From Planctomycetota bacterium (lineage in GTDB: Bacteria > Planctomycetota > B15-G4 > JADJEK01): 64,000 bases of DNA. The notes below the pieces were generated by a model. The model was not told where the DNA came from, did no database searches, and worked only from the letters and a program-made list of their open reading frames with translations. The DNA lies in the NCBI GenBank assembly GCA_016709145.1, contig JADJEK010000005.1, forward strand, positions 310,001 to 374,000. The letters run 5' to 3'. The position numbers were made by a program, and so were the translations under genes. Positions 1 to 8,454 of this stretch are shown piece by piece. The stretch's first letter is position 1; every line of letters starts with the position of its first letter.

Positions 1-534
1 AAGGCGGTGCGCTGCACAAGTCGCCGAGAACGCCGACACATCGTCCCGCCATCCGTCCCCATCGAAGTCCACTGCGGCGAACCAGCAGTGCTCGTCCTTC
101 ATCAGTGGATACACGCCGGCAACGTGCCTCCCCTGCAGGTGATCCAGGACGGCGCGCTCGTCGAACGGAAGGAACGCTTGGTGAGCGCACGCGCCGCATC
201 TCACTCGCGGCTTCTCACAGAGCCCCTTCACCCACTCGTTCGCACACGCCGGCGCGTACCCAGACTTTCCAGTCCGCACGTTTTCCCAACGGCGCGGGTA
301 CACGTCGCTACGGCCACGGAACAACCGCTGGAACAGCTCCACCTTCTCGGCAGCGGTCGTGGGAGCCTCGACGCGCAGCTCTTCGGGCGCGGAACCGGAC
401 GGAGGCGTAGTCGCGCAGCGACGCAGCTCCTCGAGTGCGGCCATGCACTCGCGACGCTCTCGGTCGAGCGCGGCGATTCGCGCCTCCAGCGCGTTCAGCT
501 TCAGGATTCGCTGGTCGTCGAACGGTTCGCTCAT
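1..534 (-). CDS. TOTE-type archaeo-eukaryotic primase, N-terminal part (cut by window edge)
   Basis: This reading frame starts at ATG 534 and stays open for 178 codons to the window edge, so the C-terminal part is missing. After a coiled-coil-like N-terminus (about residues 9-40) comes the pattern known from the archaeo-eukaryotic primase (AEP) domain of TOTE conflict systems: LFRGRSDVYPRRWE, SGYAPACANEW, a zinc-binding-like GLCEKPxxxCxxC cluster, then GVYPL and the catalytic hhDFD motif with Asp156 and Asp158. Full-length relatives usually carry a helicase C-terminal to the primase; that part would lie left of the window. It is divergent from the SWIM-SNF2 helicase with about 200 bp between them, which suggests a shared locus. 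Function in conflict or DNA repair is inference from the family. Confidence 0.85.
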   Translation of the reverse strand, partial: MSEPFDDQRILKLNALEARIAALDRERRECMAALEELRRCATTPPSGSAPEELRVEAPTTAAEKVELFQRLFRGRSDVYPRRWENVRTGKSGYAPACANEWVKGLCEKPRVRCGACAHQAFLPFDERAVLDHLQGRHVAGVYPLMKDEHCWFAAVDFDGDGWRDDVSAFSATCAAHRL

Positions 535-736
535 GGCGTCGGATGTCCGATTTGAGCTGAGACTGACACGGGCGTCACCCCGATCGTCGACGACGCTACG
601 CGAAGCGGGCTGTCTGCACTCTTGATGGATCGGAGCGACGCCCGAACCTCGGCCTCGTGCTCCCCGACTGCTACCGTGCGCACCCAGCACGCACGACGGC
701 GTTCGAACCTCTCGCACTCGCTTGGAGTCATCCCGC

Positions 737-3403
737 GTGGATCCCACGGAACAGCTCGCTTCGACGCCATCCGCTCCTTCTCCAGCCGGACGCATCGCCG
801 CCGTGAGCTGCGAGGCGTTCGCGTACTTGCACGAGCGAGCCAAGGGGCACACCGGTTCGATTCCGACCGACGTCATCGTTCGACATCTGCTCCGCGTCAC
901 TCACGATGCGGACTGGTCGGTGAAGCGCGACGCGCTGGAAGCGGTCCTACGAAGGCTCGGCTTCGCCAAGCGCGACGGCCTGGTCGCTCGTGCGACGACG
1001 CGCCAGCGTGGGCTCGGGCGCTATCGAACCGAACGGCCGGGCTCGAAAGGCCGCCCCTACTCGACGTGGCTGATGCAGCTCGATCCGCTGCAAGTGAGCT
1101 GCGACTGCCCAGACTTCGTGCGCGGTTCGCTGGGAGTCTGCAAGCACGCCCTGACGGTCTTGCAAGACGTCTACACCTCTCCAGGTCGCGCGCGTGCGGC
1201 CTCTGACGCACCGAACCCGTTCGCGCGTGAGTCGCGCATCGCCTTCGATCCGATCCGGCCGCTGACAGGAGCCGGCGATGGATTGGCGCGTATCCACCTC
1301 GTCCCTGGCACCGGCGGCTTGGTGCCATACGCGGTCGCTGCTCGGTTCCGCACGACGCGCGCAGGGGCCGTCGGTTGGGTCAAGCAGACGTATCCGGATC
1401 AGCTCGAACGACGTCGGGATCTCGTCCGGGACTTGCTCGCTCTGCCGGAAACCGTTTCGGGGATCGACATCGAACCAGCCGCGAAAGCGTACCTCGAGAT
1501 CGAGCACGCGGAACTGCTCCGGCGGATCTCGACGGCAGCACTCCTACCGCGATTCGCGGAAGCTCTCGGAGAACTCGAACGGCCGCTCTATCGCTATCAA
1601 CGCGAAGGAGTCCTGCGCGCGCTCGCGGCAGGACGGCTGTTGCTCGCCGACGACATGGGCCTCGGCAAGACCGCGCAGGCCACGGCGTTCTGTCACGCGT
1701 TGTGGATCTCTCAGACCATCCAGCGCGGGCTGATCATCACGCCGGCGAGCCTGAAATCGCAGTGGCTGCGGGAGTGGCGTTTGTTCTCCGCGGTGCCGGT
1801 CGAGATCGTCGACGGCTCCGCGGAGGATCGAGCCGAGCAGTACCGCAGTACGAAGTCCGGCTTCCTCATCGCGAACTATGAACAGATCCTGAAGGATCTC
1901 GACGTCGTCCAGGAATGGAGCCCGAGCGCCGTCGTGCTCGACGAAGCCCAACGGATGAAGAACTGGGCGTCGAAGACCGCATTCCACGTCAAACAACTCC
2001 AACCCGAGTATCGCCTCGTCCTGACCGGGACTCCGCTCGAGAATCGACTCGACGAGCTGGCGTCCTTGCTCGACTGGGTCGACGACTTCGCGCTCGAGCC
2101 CAAATGGCGCCTCACCGCGGCGCATACGACGACGGTCGACGGGCGGAAGGAGATCGGCGGTGCACGCCATCTCGACACGCTGCGCGAGAGGCTCGCGCCG
2201 TGCATGCTGCGCCGCCTGCGTCGCGACGTCCTCGGGCAATTACCGCCACGCACGGACACGATCGTCACCGTACCGATGACCGACGAACAGGCCGAGGAGC
2301 ACGACGCGCTGATCCGTCCCATCGCGGCCCTGTTGAAGATCGCGCGGAGGCGGCCGCTCACGCGCGCCGAGTTCCTACGACTCATGCAGCTCTTCATGAC
2401 GCAGCGCGTGATCTCGAACGGACTCGGGCAACTCCGATTCGAGGAAACGTGGCCACGGCTCGAGAAGCTCGCGCGGCCCGACCCGGACACGCTCCGTGGG
2501 TTGTTCGCGCCGAAGCTACTCGAGTTGCGAGAGATCGTGCGCCAGGTCGCGGTGACGCAGGAGCGCAAGATCGTCGTCTTCAGCCAATGGCGCCGCATGC
2601 TGTTGCTCGCGCATTTTGCGGTGAAGGACGTCCTCGAAGACCACGGCGTGCGCGCGTCGTTCTTCACCGGACACGAGTCGCAAGCTCGACGAACCGAGAA
2701 CCTGGTCGCGTTCCACGACGATCCGTCGTCGCGCATCCTGTTCGCCAGCGATGCTGGTGGAGTCGGCCTGAACCTCCAACGCGCCGCGAGTTGCTGTATC
2801 AACCTCGAGTTGCCATGGAATCCGGCCGTGCTCGACCAACGCATCGCACGCATCCACCGTCACGGGCAGCAGCGACCGATCGACGTCTACAACCTCGTCA
2901 ACGAACGTGGAATCGAGTCACGGATCGCAACGCTCGTCGACGACAAGAAAGCTCTGTTCAAGGGCCTGTTCGACGGCGCGAGCGACGAGATCACGTTCGA
3001 GCGCTCTGGCTCGTTCCTGTCCCGCCTCGAACGCATCGTCGAGATCCCCACGATCGACACGAAGGCGCAGAAGCGCGCCGCATCGGTAACCACGGAAGAC
3101 GCTGAAGACGAGCGCGCCGAGCTGGCCGACACGTTGGTCGTCCAGGCCGACGAGTCGCAGGATCGAGTCTCCGTCGAAACGGACCCGCGACGCGCCGAGC
3201 CTGGCGCCACGGCGGTCGACGTCGCGGGCCTGTTCTCGAAACTCAAGATCACGACCAACGCCCAAGGCTCGATGACGATCGAAGCTCCGCCGTCGGAAGC
3301 TGCGTCATTGGCTGCCGTCTTCGAGGGTTTGGCCCGTGCGCTGCGATCCGGCGCGGCGGGCAACGTGCCATCGCATGCCGCCAAGGCGTCGCCGACGACG
3401 TAA
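737..3403 (+). CDS. SWIM zinc-finger SNF2-family helicase
   Basis: Protein of 888 aa. A SWIM finger (Cys122, Cys124, Cys135, His137; pattern CxC-x10-CxH) is followed by a complete SNF2 ATPase: Walker A DDMGLGKT (Lys311), Walker B DEAQ (Asp402), LTGTPLENRLDELASLLDW (motif III/IV), and the C-terminal helicase lobe with VVFSQW, GGVGLNLQ and RIARIHRHGQQ (arginine-finger motif VI). The C-terminal 150 residues are acidic and then low-complexity, without a recognised domain. GTG 737 is preferred because GGAG lies 9 bp upstream; an in-frame TTG at 722 is the alternative. Family members are DNA-dependent ATPases that remodel protein-DNA complexes; SWIM fingers bind DNA or protein. Its position opposite the AEP primase suggests the two act together. 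Confidence 0.9.
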   Translation: MDPTEQLASTPSAPSPAGRIAAVSCEAFAYLHERAKGHTGSIPTDVIVRHLLRVTHDADWSVKRDALEAVLRRLGFAKRDGLVARATTRQRGLGRYRTERPGSKGRPYSTWLMQLDPLQVSCDCPDFVRGSLGVCKHALTVLQDVYTSPGRARAASDAPNPFARESRIAFDPIRPLTGAGDGLARIHLVPGTGGLVPYAVAARFRTTRAGAVGWVKQTYPDQLERRRDLVRDLLALPETVSGIDIEPAAKAYLEIEHAELLRRISTAALLPRFAEALGELERPLYRYQREGVLRALAAGRLLLADDMGLGKTAQATAFCHALWISQTIQRGLIITPASLKSQWLREWRLFSAVPVEIVDGSAEDRAEQYRSTKSGFLIANYEQILKDLDVVQEWSPSAVVLDEAQRMKNWASKTAFHVKQLQPEYRLVLTGTPLENRLDELASLLDWVDDFALEPKWRLTAAHTTTVDGRKEIGGARHLDTLRERLAPCMLRRLRRDVLGQLPPRTDTIVTVPMTDEQAEEHDALIRPIAALLKIARRRPLTRAEFLRLMQLFMTQRVISNGLGQLRFEETWPRLEKLARPDPDTLRGLFAPKLLELREIVRQVAVTQERKIVVFSQWRRMLLLAHFAVKDVLEDHGVRASFFTGHESQARRTENLVAFHDDPSSRILFASDAGGVGLNLQRAASCCINLELPWNPAVLDQRIARIHRHGQQRPIDVYNLVNERGIESRIATLVDDKKALFKGLFDGASDEITFERSGSFLSRLERIVEIPTIDTKAQKRAASVTTEDAEDERAELADTLVVQADESQDRVSVETDPRRAEPGATAVDVAGLFSKLKITTNAQGSMTIEAPPSEAASLAAVFEGLARALRSGAAGNVPSHAAKASPTT

Positions 3404-3504
3404 GCCGCTGGGACGAGAACCGAACGGCCGCGAGTCATCCGAGAGACACAGGGCCAGGCGGACCGACACCAGTCCGATTCCGTTCGAACGATCTCCGGAG
3501 CGCA

Positions 3505-3900
3505 ATGTCGAACCAACCGAACCACGATCTCGAGTCACGCGTCGTTCGGTGCGCCGACGTCGTGCTGAAGCGCGACGGTTTCGTTACGTATCCGACGTTG
3601 TTCCGCGAGATGGGCTTGCTCGCACCGGGCGACCTCGACGCGTGGCGCAAGGGCCGGATCGTGAACCTCGAGCGTGTCGTCTGCACGAATCTCACGAAGT
3701 TGGCGAGGATCCAGACCGCCGTCCGCCGCTGGGCGAAGAACCGAGATCTCACCCGCGCCCGTGTCGGAGCGCCCAAAGGTCGGCGCTACTCGAAGTCCGG
3801 CCAACCGTGGGTCGAGTCGGAGTACGCGACGCTGTATCGCGCGACGCGAAGCACGCGAACCGAGCGCTCTGGAACCGGGGATCCGGAGGCCCGGCCGTGA
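3505..3900 (+). CDS. Conserved hypothetical protein, 131 aa
   Basis: Small basic protein starting at ATG 3505, with GGAG 4 bp upstream. Visible conserved-looking blocks are VTYPTLFREMGLLAPGDLDAWRKGR, LERVVCTNLTKLARIQTAVRRW and YSKSGQPWVESEYATLYR. I recognise this overall layout (a ...WRxGRhxxLExVhxxNLxK... block followed by an SKSGxPxhExxYaT tail) from uncharacterised bacterial proteins; I know no function for them. It follows the SWIM-SNF2 gene by about 100 bp on the same strand and may be co-transcribed. No signal peptide or membrane segment is visible. A DNA-binding role is only a guess from the basic composition. Confidence 0.7.
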   Translation: MSNQPNHDLESRVVRCADVVLKRDGFVTYPTLFREMGLLAPGDLDAWRKGRIVNLERVVCTNLTKLARIQTAVRRWAKNRDLTRARVGAPKGRRYSKSGQPWVESEYATLYRATRSTRTERSGTGDPEARP

Positions 3901-4059
3901 CGACTCGCGCCGGGTCGACCGTGTCGAGCGCCTGTGCACGACGCGAGCTTCAAGTTGCCGAGCGACGCGAATGTCCGCCCCCTGCCGCGCCTCCCGGCTG
4001 GATGCTCCTTTGCCGCGGTGTATACGGCTTGAGTCGGCGACGGTCATCTCACGATGCGG

Positions 4060-4246
4060 ATCGCACTCGCACTTGCGTGGATGCTGGGCAGTCCGGCGCG
4101 TCCTCGACGACACTCACGGTCACCAGCGCTGATGCGTCGGTCGAGACTTGATGCTCGCGGCTCCACCGCGAGAAGTAGGCCTGCGCGATCCCCGCGCGGC
4201 GGGCGAACTCGCTCCGGCTCAGGCCACTTCATTGCCAGGCTGCGAC
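4060..4246 (-). pseudogene. IS66 accessory gene (tnpA) remnant, degenerate
   Basis: On the minus strand this stretch translates to a decayed version of the IS66 TnpA protein found intact at 5948-6283. The blocks SGLSRSEFARRAGIAQAYFSRWSREH and ASALVTVSVVEDAP are still readable, but a stop (TGA) replaces part of the region just before SGLS, and neither an N-terminus nor a C-terminus remains. It is more diverged than the three IS66 copies further right, so it comes from an older insertion. Confidence 0.65.
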
Positions 4247-4306
4247 CGCGTCCACGAACATCGCCTGCATGTAGAGCGGGATTCCGCACGCCGATGCGTT
4301 CAGCGG

Positions 4307-4735
4307 CACAGCCATCTCGCGCAAGCGATCGGCGAGCGCGCGTGTCGCGCAGGCTTCAGCGTGCTCTACATCGCAGCGCACCAGATGCTCACGCAGCTGC
4401 GCGCTGCGCGCGCCGATCAGACCTACGAGCGCAAGCTCCTGCGCCTCACCGGCCCCGACCTGCTGATCGTCGATGACCTGTGCGAGCGGCCGCTCGAGGG
4501 CGACGAGCCGATCGACCTCTACGAGATCATCCGCCAGCGCTACGAGCGCGGCGCGATGCTCATCACGTCGAACCGCGACGTCGAGGAGTGGTACCCGCTC
4601 TTCGTCGACAAGCTCATGGCGAGCGCGGCGATGGACCGCCTCTTGCACCACGCCCACGTCGTCGTGCTCGAGGGCAACTCCTATCGAAACCCGCCGACCG
4701 GCAAGAAGCGGAAGAAGGACGCAGACGACAGCTGA
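4307..4735 (+). pseudogene. istB: IS21-A helper ATPase istB, 3' fragment
   Basis: From about 4307 the frame reads SHLAQAIGERACRAGFSVLY, DLLIVDDLCERPLEGDE, LITSNRDVEEWYPLF and DRLLHHAHVVVLEG, the C-terminal two thirds of an IstB AAA+ ATPase. The Walker B (LLIVDD) and sensor 1 (TSNR) are present, but the Walker A (GPPGVGKS) and everything before it are gone; upstream sequence is an unrelated junction with the IS66 remnant. It ends at TGA 4735 and is followed by the IS21-A right-end repeats, so this is the 3' half of one IS21-A copy. Confidence 0.8.
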
Positions 4736-4748
4736 GAGGGAGGAAGGG

Positions 4749-4927
4749 TGGACCTGCTTGGCCGAACCAGGACACGATTCTGCGCGGCGCCTCAGCGCTT
4801 CGTGCATGTCACGAACACGCTGGTGTGCACGGCGCCTCGCGCGCTTTCAGCGCGCGGCGAACGCCGGTCGGAAGTGGACCTGCTTGGCCGAACCAGAGGT
4901 GGACCTGCCAGGGCGAACCTTGACACA
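4749..4927 (+). repeat. IS21-A right end with transposase-binding repeats
   Basis: Contains three copies of GTGGACCTG...TTGGCCGAACC/GGGCGAACC type units (near 4749, 4874 and 4892), the inverse of the units at 4950-5080. The element appears to end in ...CCTTGACACA at 4927. The same right-end block recurs at 10204-10257. A small perfect hairpin, GCGCGC-TTTCA-GCGCGC, lies near 4835-4855. Confidence 0.65.
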
Positions 4928-5080
4928 TGCCGGCCGGTTCGAGGCGTATCAGGTCCACCCGGAGTTCGGCGAAGCAGGTCCACCCTGGTTCGGCCAAGCT
5001 GGTCCGGGTCGGTTCGGCCAAGCAGGTCCACCGTAGTTCGGGCAACCTGGTCCACCCTGGTTCGGCCAAACAGGTCCACT
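4928..5080. repeat. IS21-A left end with tandem 24-bp repeats
   Basis: Between 4950 and 5080 there are five and a half head-to-tail units of about 24 bp, consensus CAGGTCCACC-n4-TTCGGCCAAG, some with single changes (CTGGTCCGGG, TTCGGGCAAC). Multiple direct repeats at both ends, in inverted orientation relative to each other, are typical IstA binding sites of IS21-family elements. The same tract recurs at 20375-20505. The istA start follows 90 bp downstream. Confidence 0.7.
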
Positions 5081-5172
5081 GAGGACGCGGTCGCGGCTGT
5101 GCCGCACTGATCGTTCGTCGGACTCCTGATTCTTCGCGAGGCTCCGGGTCCCACCAGACCCGGGAGCCCGCG

Positions 5173-5790
5173 ATGACTGCCAGGAGGACCGACGTGCACC
5201 GCATCCAAGAGTTGATCCGCCTCCATCGTCTCGGCACCGGCGCTCGCGCGCTGTCCCGGGCGCTGAAGATGGGCCGCGACACCGTGCGCCATTACGTGAC
5301 CGCGCTGCGGGACGCCGCGCTGCTCGACGGCGATGCGTCCGATCTCCCGGAGCTGGAGGTCCTGCGCTCTGCGCTCGCGGCCCAGCTCACGCCGACGCTG
5401 CCGCGCCAGCAGACCTCTTCGATCGAAGACTGGCGGCCGCAGATCACCGATTTGCGCAAGCTCGGCGCCGGGCCGCAGGCGATCTTCGATCGACTGCGGC
5501 TCGAGCACGACGACTTCCCGGGAAGTCTGTCGGCGGTGAAGCGGCTGTGCCTTCGCATCGATGCGGCGCGCGGCGTGCGCGCCGAGGACGTGGCGCTGCG
5601 CGTCGAGACCTCGCCCGGCGAAGTGGCGCAAGTCGACTTCGGCTTCGCCGGCGTGCTGTTCGATCCGGAGCGCGGCGTGAAGCGCCGCGCCTGGGTGTTC
5701 GTGCTGGTGCTCGGCCACAGTCGCCACATGTTCGCCGAGATCGTGTTCGACCAGCGTGTCGCAGCTGCAACCGGTCGCGCCGTCGCTGAT
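5173..5790 (+). pseudogene. istA: IS21-A transposase istA, 5' fragment
   Basis: Starts at ATG 5173 with GGGAG upstream. The N-terminal helix-turn-helix (IQELIRLHRLGTGARALSRALKMGRDTVRHY) and the beginning of the DDE catalytic core (EVAQVDFGFAG, with the first Asp; HSRHMFAEIVFDQR) are readable. Similarity to IstA stops near 5760-5790; the following approximately 80 bp are unassigned, and IS66 copy A begins at 5872. The second Asp and the Glu of the DDE triad are absent, so the protein is non-functional. Its istB partner is not present downstream; only an IS21-A right end at 10204-10257 remains. Confidence 0.8.
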
Positions 5791-5947
5791 CGCCTTCTGT
5801 CAGTGTCGAGCAACTCGTCACTCAGACGAAGCCGCCGCCGTCCCGATCACCGCCGCGCGTGTCGGTTCATCGTAACCGTCCGGACCTGGGCACCTTCCCG
5901 GTCGCCGCCCCGCTCGCGACGATCGGCGCACCCTGGAGGTGCCCGAG

Positions 5948-6283
5948 ATGTCGAGCGCAGTCGTCCGTCGGCGTCGTTTCACTGACGAGGAGCGTCGCCA
6001 GTTCGTCGCAGCCTGGCGACGAAGCGGCCTGAGCCAAAGCGAGTTCGCCCGCCGCGCGGGAATCGCCCAGGCCTACGTCTCGCGGTGGAGCCGCGAGCAG
6101 CAAGCCACGCCCGACGCATCAGCGCTGGTGCCCGTGCGTGTCGTCGACGACACGCCGGACCGCCAAGCGTCCGCGTCCGAGATGCGGATCCGCGTCGCCG
6201 GCGCGGAGATCACGTTCGCGTCGGACTTCGATCGCAAAGCGCTCGCCGACGTCCTCTCGATCCTCGAGACCCGGCGATGCTGA
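5948..6283 (+). CDS. tnpA: IS66 accessory protein TnpA (helix-turn-helix)
   Basis: Protein of 111 aa. Residues about 10-50 (RRRFTDEERRQFVAAW...GLSQSEFARRAGIAQAYVSRWSRE) form a helix-turn-helix of the IS66 OrfA/TnpA type, followed by a C-terminal domain with a MRIRVAGAEITF block. The protein is required with TnpB for IS66 transposition, probably as a DNA-binding partner. ATG 5948 is chosen because GGAGG lies 9 bp upstream; a GTG at 5939 is the alternative. The gene overlaps tnpB by 7 bp, typical for the family. Confidence 0.88.
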   Translation: MSSAVVRRRRFTDEERRQFVAAWRRSGLSQSEFARRAGIAQAYVSRWSREQQATPDASALVPVRVVDDTPDRQASASEMRIRVAGAEITFASDFDRKALADVLSILETRRC

Positions 6284-6639
6284 CGCTGTCGCCGCGCATG
6301 CGCGTGTTCATAGCGCTCGGCGCCACGGACATGCGTAAATCGTTCGACACGCTGACCGGGCTGGTGAGAGGGACGCTCGATCAGGACCCGCTGTCGGGCC
6401 ACCTGTTCGTGTTCGCGAATCGAGGACGCACGCGACTCAAGATCTTGCTGTGGGACGGATCCGGGCTGTGGGTCATGGCCAAGCGGCTCGCGCGCGGGAC
6501 GTTCCGTTGGCCCACATCCACCGACTCCGCCGCGTCGATTTCGATGTCGACCGCGGAGCTCTCCATGCTGCTGTCGGGAATCGACCTCGCCGAGACCAAG
6601 CCGCGTCGCTGGTACCGGCGCGAAGCGACCGACGTGTAG
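6277..6639 (+). CDS. tnpB: IS66 accessory protein TnpB
   Basis: Protein of 120 aa, the usual length for IS66 TnpB (Orf2). Signature blocks are FIALGATDMRKSFDTLTGLV, DPLSGHLFVFANRGRTRLK, ILLWDGSGLWVMAKRL and RGTFRWP. The start ATG overlaps the tnpA stop, indicating coupled translation. The exact molecular role of TnpB is unknown for the family, but it is needed for transposition. Confidence 0.9.
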   Translation: MLTLSPRMRVFIALGATDMRKSFDTLTGLVRGTLDQDPLSGHLFVFANRGRTRLKILLWDGSGLWVMAKRLARGTFRWPTSTDSAASISMSTAELSMLLSGIDLAETKPRRWYRREATDV

Positions 6640-6712
6640 TTCTTCGAGAATCTTCGAGAAAACCGGCTGCCGGAGGTTGCACGCAAAAGTCACCTCCATA
6701 CATAGCGGCACG

Positions 6713-8311
6713 ATGGACATCCCCGCCGACCCGACGATCGAGGCGCTTCTGCGCAAGAATGCCGAGCTGCTCCAAGCGCTCGCGCAGCGCGAGGCCACGC
6801 TGGCCGCTCTGGGTGCGCAGGTCGACGTCCTGGCGAAGACCGTCGGCGACAAGCAGAGCGAGATCGAGCGCCTCCAGCACAAGCTGCAAGCGCTGATCCA
6901 CCGCCTCTGGGGCCGGCGCTCCGAGAAGGGTGCGCCCGGTCAGTTGATGCTGTTCCACGACGACGCCGAGCAGGAACAGCCCGCCAAGCCGGATGCCGCA
7001 CCCGATGACGAAGAGGTCCTCGAGTCGAGGACGTCGAAGAAGAAGCGCAAACCGCGCGCGGTGAAGTCGAAGGATCTTCCGCGCGTACGCATCGAGCACG
7101 ACGTCACGCCCGAGGAGAAGATCTGCACGTGCTGCGGTGAGCAAAAGCAGCGCTTCGGCGCGGACGTGCGCGAGGAGTACGACTACGTCCCGGCTTCAGT
7201 CCTCGTGAAGGAGCACGTACGCCCCAAGTACGCCTGCCGCACCTGCGGCGATGGCGTGGTGATCGCCAGGCTGCCGCCAGTGCTGATCGAGAAGGGCATG
7301 CCCGGTCCCGGACTCCTCGCGCAGATCGTGACCGCCAAGTACGCGGACCACCTGCCGCTCTATCGCCAAGAGGCGATCTTCTTGCGTCACGGCCTCGAGC
7401 TGTCGCGCCAAACGATGTGCGACTGGCTGCATGCGACGGCGCACCACTTGTTGCCGATCGTGCTCGCGATGCGGCGCGAGCTGTTACGCAGGCCGGTGAT
7501 CCAATCCGACGACACGCATGTGATGCTGCAAACCAACGCCGAGTCCAAAGGCTGCCAGAAGGCGTTCCTGTGGGCTTGGACCGCACCCGAGCGCGACCTC
7601 GTGCTCTACGAGTTCGAGGTCACGAGAAGCATGACGATCGTCGACGCGTTCCTCGCGGACTTCACCGGCGAGGTCGTCGTCGCCGATGGATATCCCGGCT
7701 ACAACCCGTGTCAAAAACGCGGCGTGAAACGCGGCGGCTGCTTTGCACACGCACGACGCTACTTGCGCGAAGCCACGACGCACCCGCGTGAGGCGAGCAA
7801 GCTGCTCGTCCACATCCAGATGCTCTACGCCGTGGAAAAGCGTGCCAAGGAGCTCGGACTCGATGCTGAAGCTCGGCTGAGACTGCGTCAGGAAGAGAGC
7901 AAGCCGGTGCTCGCCGAACTGCGCGCGGCGCTCGATCGCATGCGTGGTCTGGGAACGCCGGACGGCGCGTTCTACAAGGCATGGCACTACCTCGACGCCC
8001 AGTGGCCGCATCTCACGCTGTTCGTCGACGACGGTCGCGTGCCGATCGACAACAACAACAGCGAGCAAATGATGCGGCCGGTGGCGGTCGGGCGTAAGAA
8101 CTGGCTGTTCGCCGGCTCGATCAAGGGCGGCAAGAACGCCGCGATCTTCTACTCGGTGATCGGCACGTGCAAATTGCTCGGGATCCCACCGTTTGAATAT
8201 CTCCGCGACGTGCTGTCGCGGATCTCGACGCATCCCCATCGCCTCATCCACGAGCTGACGCCCGCCGGCTGGAAAGCCGCGCGCGAGGCCGGAGCGATCA
8301 AGAGCGCGTGA
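6713..8311 (+). CDS. tnpC: IS66 transposase TnpC, intact
   Basis: Protein of 532 aa with the full IS66 architecture: a coiled-coil/leucine-zipper N-terminus (residues about 8-65), a basic linker (KKKRKPR), a zinc-finger-like CTCCGEQ...CRTCGDG pair, then the DDE core with QSDDTHVML (first Asp), VVADGYPGYN (second Asp) and VPIDNNNSEQMMRPVAVGRKNWLFAGS (Glu in the conserved C-terminal block). This is the only intact tnpC in the window. ATG 6713 fits the family start (MDIPADPTIEALL); an in-frame TTG at 6677 is less likely. Confidence 0.92.
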   Translation: MDIPADPTIEALLRKNAELLQALAQREATLAALGAQVDVLAKTVGDKQSEIERLQHKLQALIHRLWGRRSEKGAPGQLMLFHDDAEQEQPAKPDAAPDDEEVLESRTSKKKRKPRAVKSKDLPRVRIEHDVTPEEKICTCCGEQKQRFGADVREEYDYVPASVLVKEHVRPKYACRTCGDGVVIARLPPVLIEKGMPGPGLLAQIVTAKYADHLPLYRQEAIFLRHGLELSRQTMCDWLHATAHHLLPIVLAMRRELLRRPVIQSDDTHVMLQTNAESKGCQKAFLWAWTAPERDLVLYEFEVTRSMTIVDAFLADFTGEVVVADGYPGYNPCQKRGVKRGGCFAHARRYLREATTHPREASKLLVHIQMLYAVEKRAKELGLDAEARLRLRQEESKPVLAELRAALDRMRGLGTPDGAFYKAWHYLDAQWPHLTLFVDDGRVPIDNNNSEQMMRPVAVGRKNWLFAGSIKGGKNAAIFYSVIGTCKLLGIPPFEYLRDVLSRISTHPHRLIHELTPAGWKAAREAGAIKSA

Positions 8312-8454
8312 CGGGGCGCAGCGCGTCGGTGAGGAGCAGGGCGTCGGTGGCCGCCGGAAGGGCGGCGCGTACTGAGCGCATGCCGACGGGACTACGCCGT
8401 CATCGCCGGCATGGTGGCTGAGCTCAAGCGCTTGGCACAGGTGTGTAGGGCCGG

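Larger units (their letters stand above)
5872..8454 (+). mobile_element. IS66 family element, copy A (right end truncated)
   Basis: The left end GTAACCGTCCGGACC at 5872 matches copies B and C. The right side runs as in copy B to ...GTGTGTAGGGCCGG and then stops at 8454, where the IS4-type element begins; the last eight bases (ACGGTTAC) of the terminal repeat are missing. All three genes (tnpA, tnpB, tnpC) are intact, unlike those of copies B and C. It is inserted in, or has replaced the middle of, an IS21-A copy whose ends lie at 4928 and 10257. Confidence 0.85.

Noticed and set aside
7..555. Open frame on the plus strand, 182 aa
   Set aside because: It is the antisense of the primase gene, whose minus-strand frame has clear family motifs.
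4950..5080. Regular 24-bp repeats that could suggest a CRISPR array
   Set aside because: No spacers separate the units and no cas gene is near; the units lie at IS21 ends in mirrored orientation.
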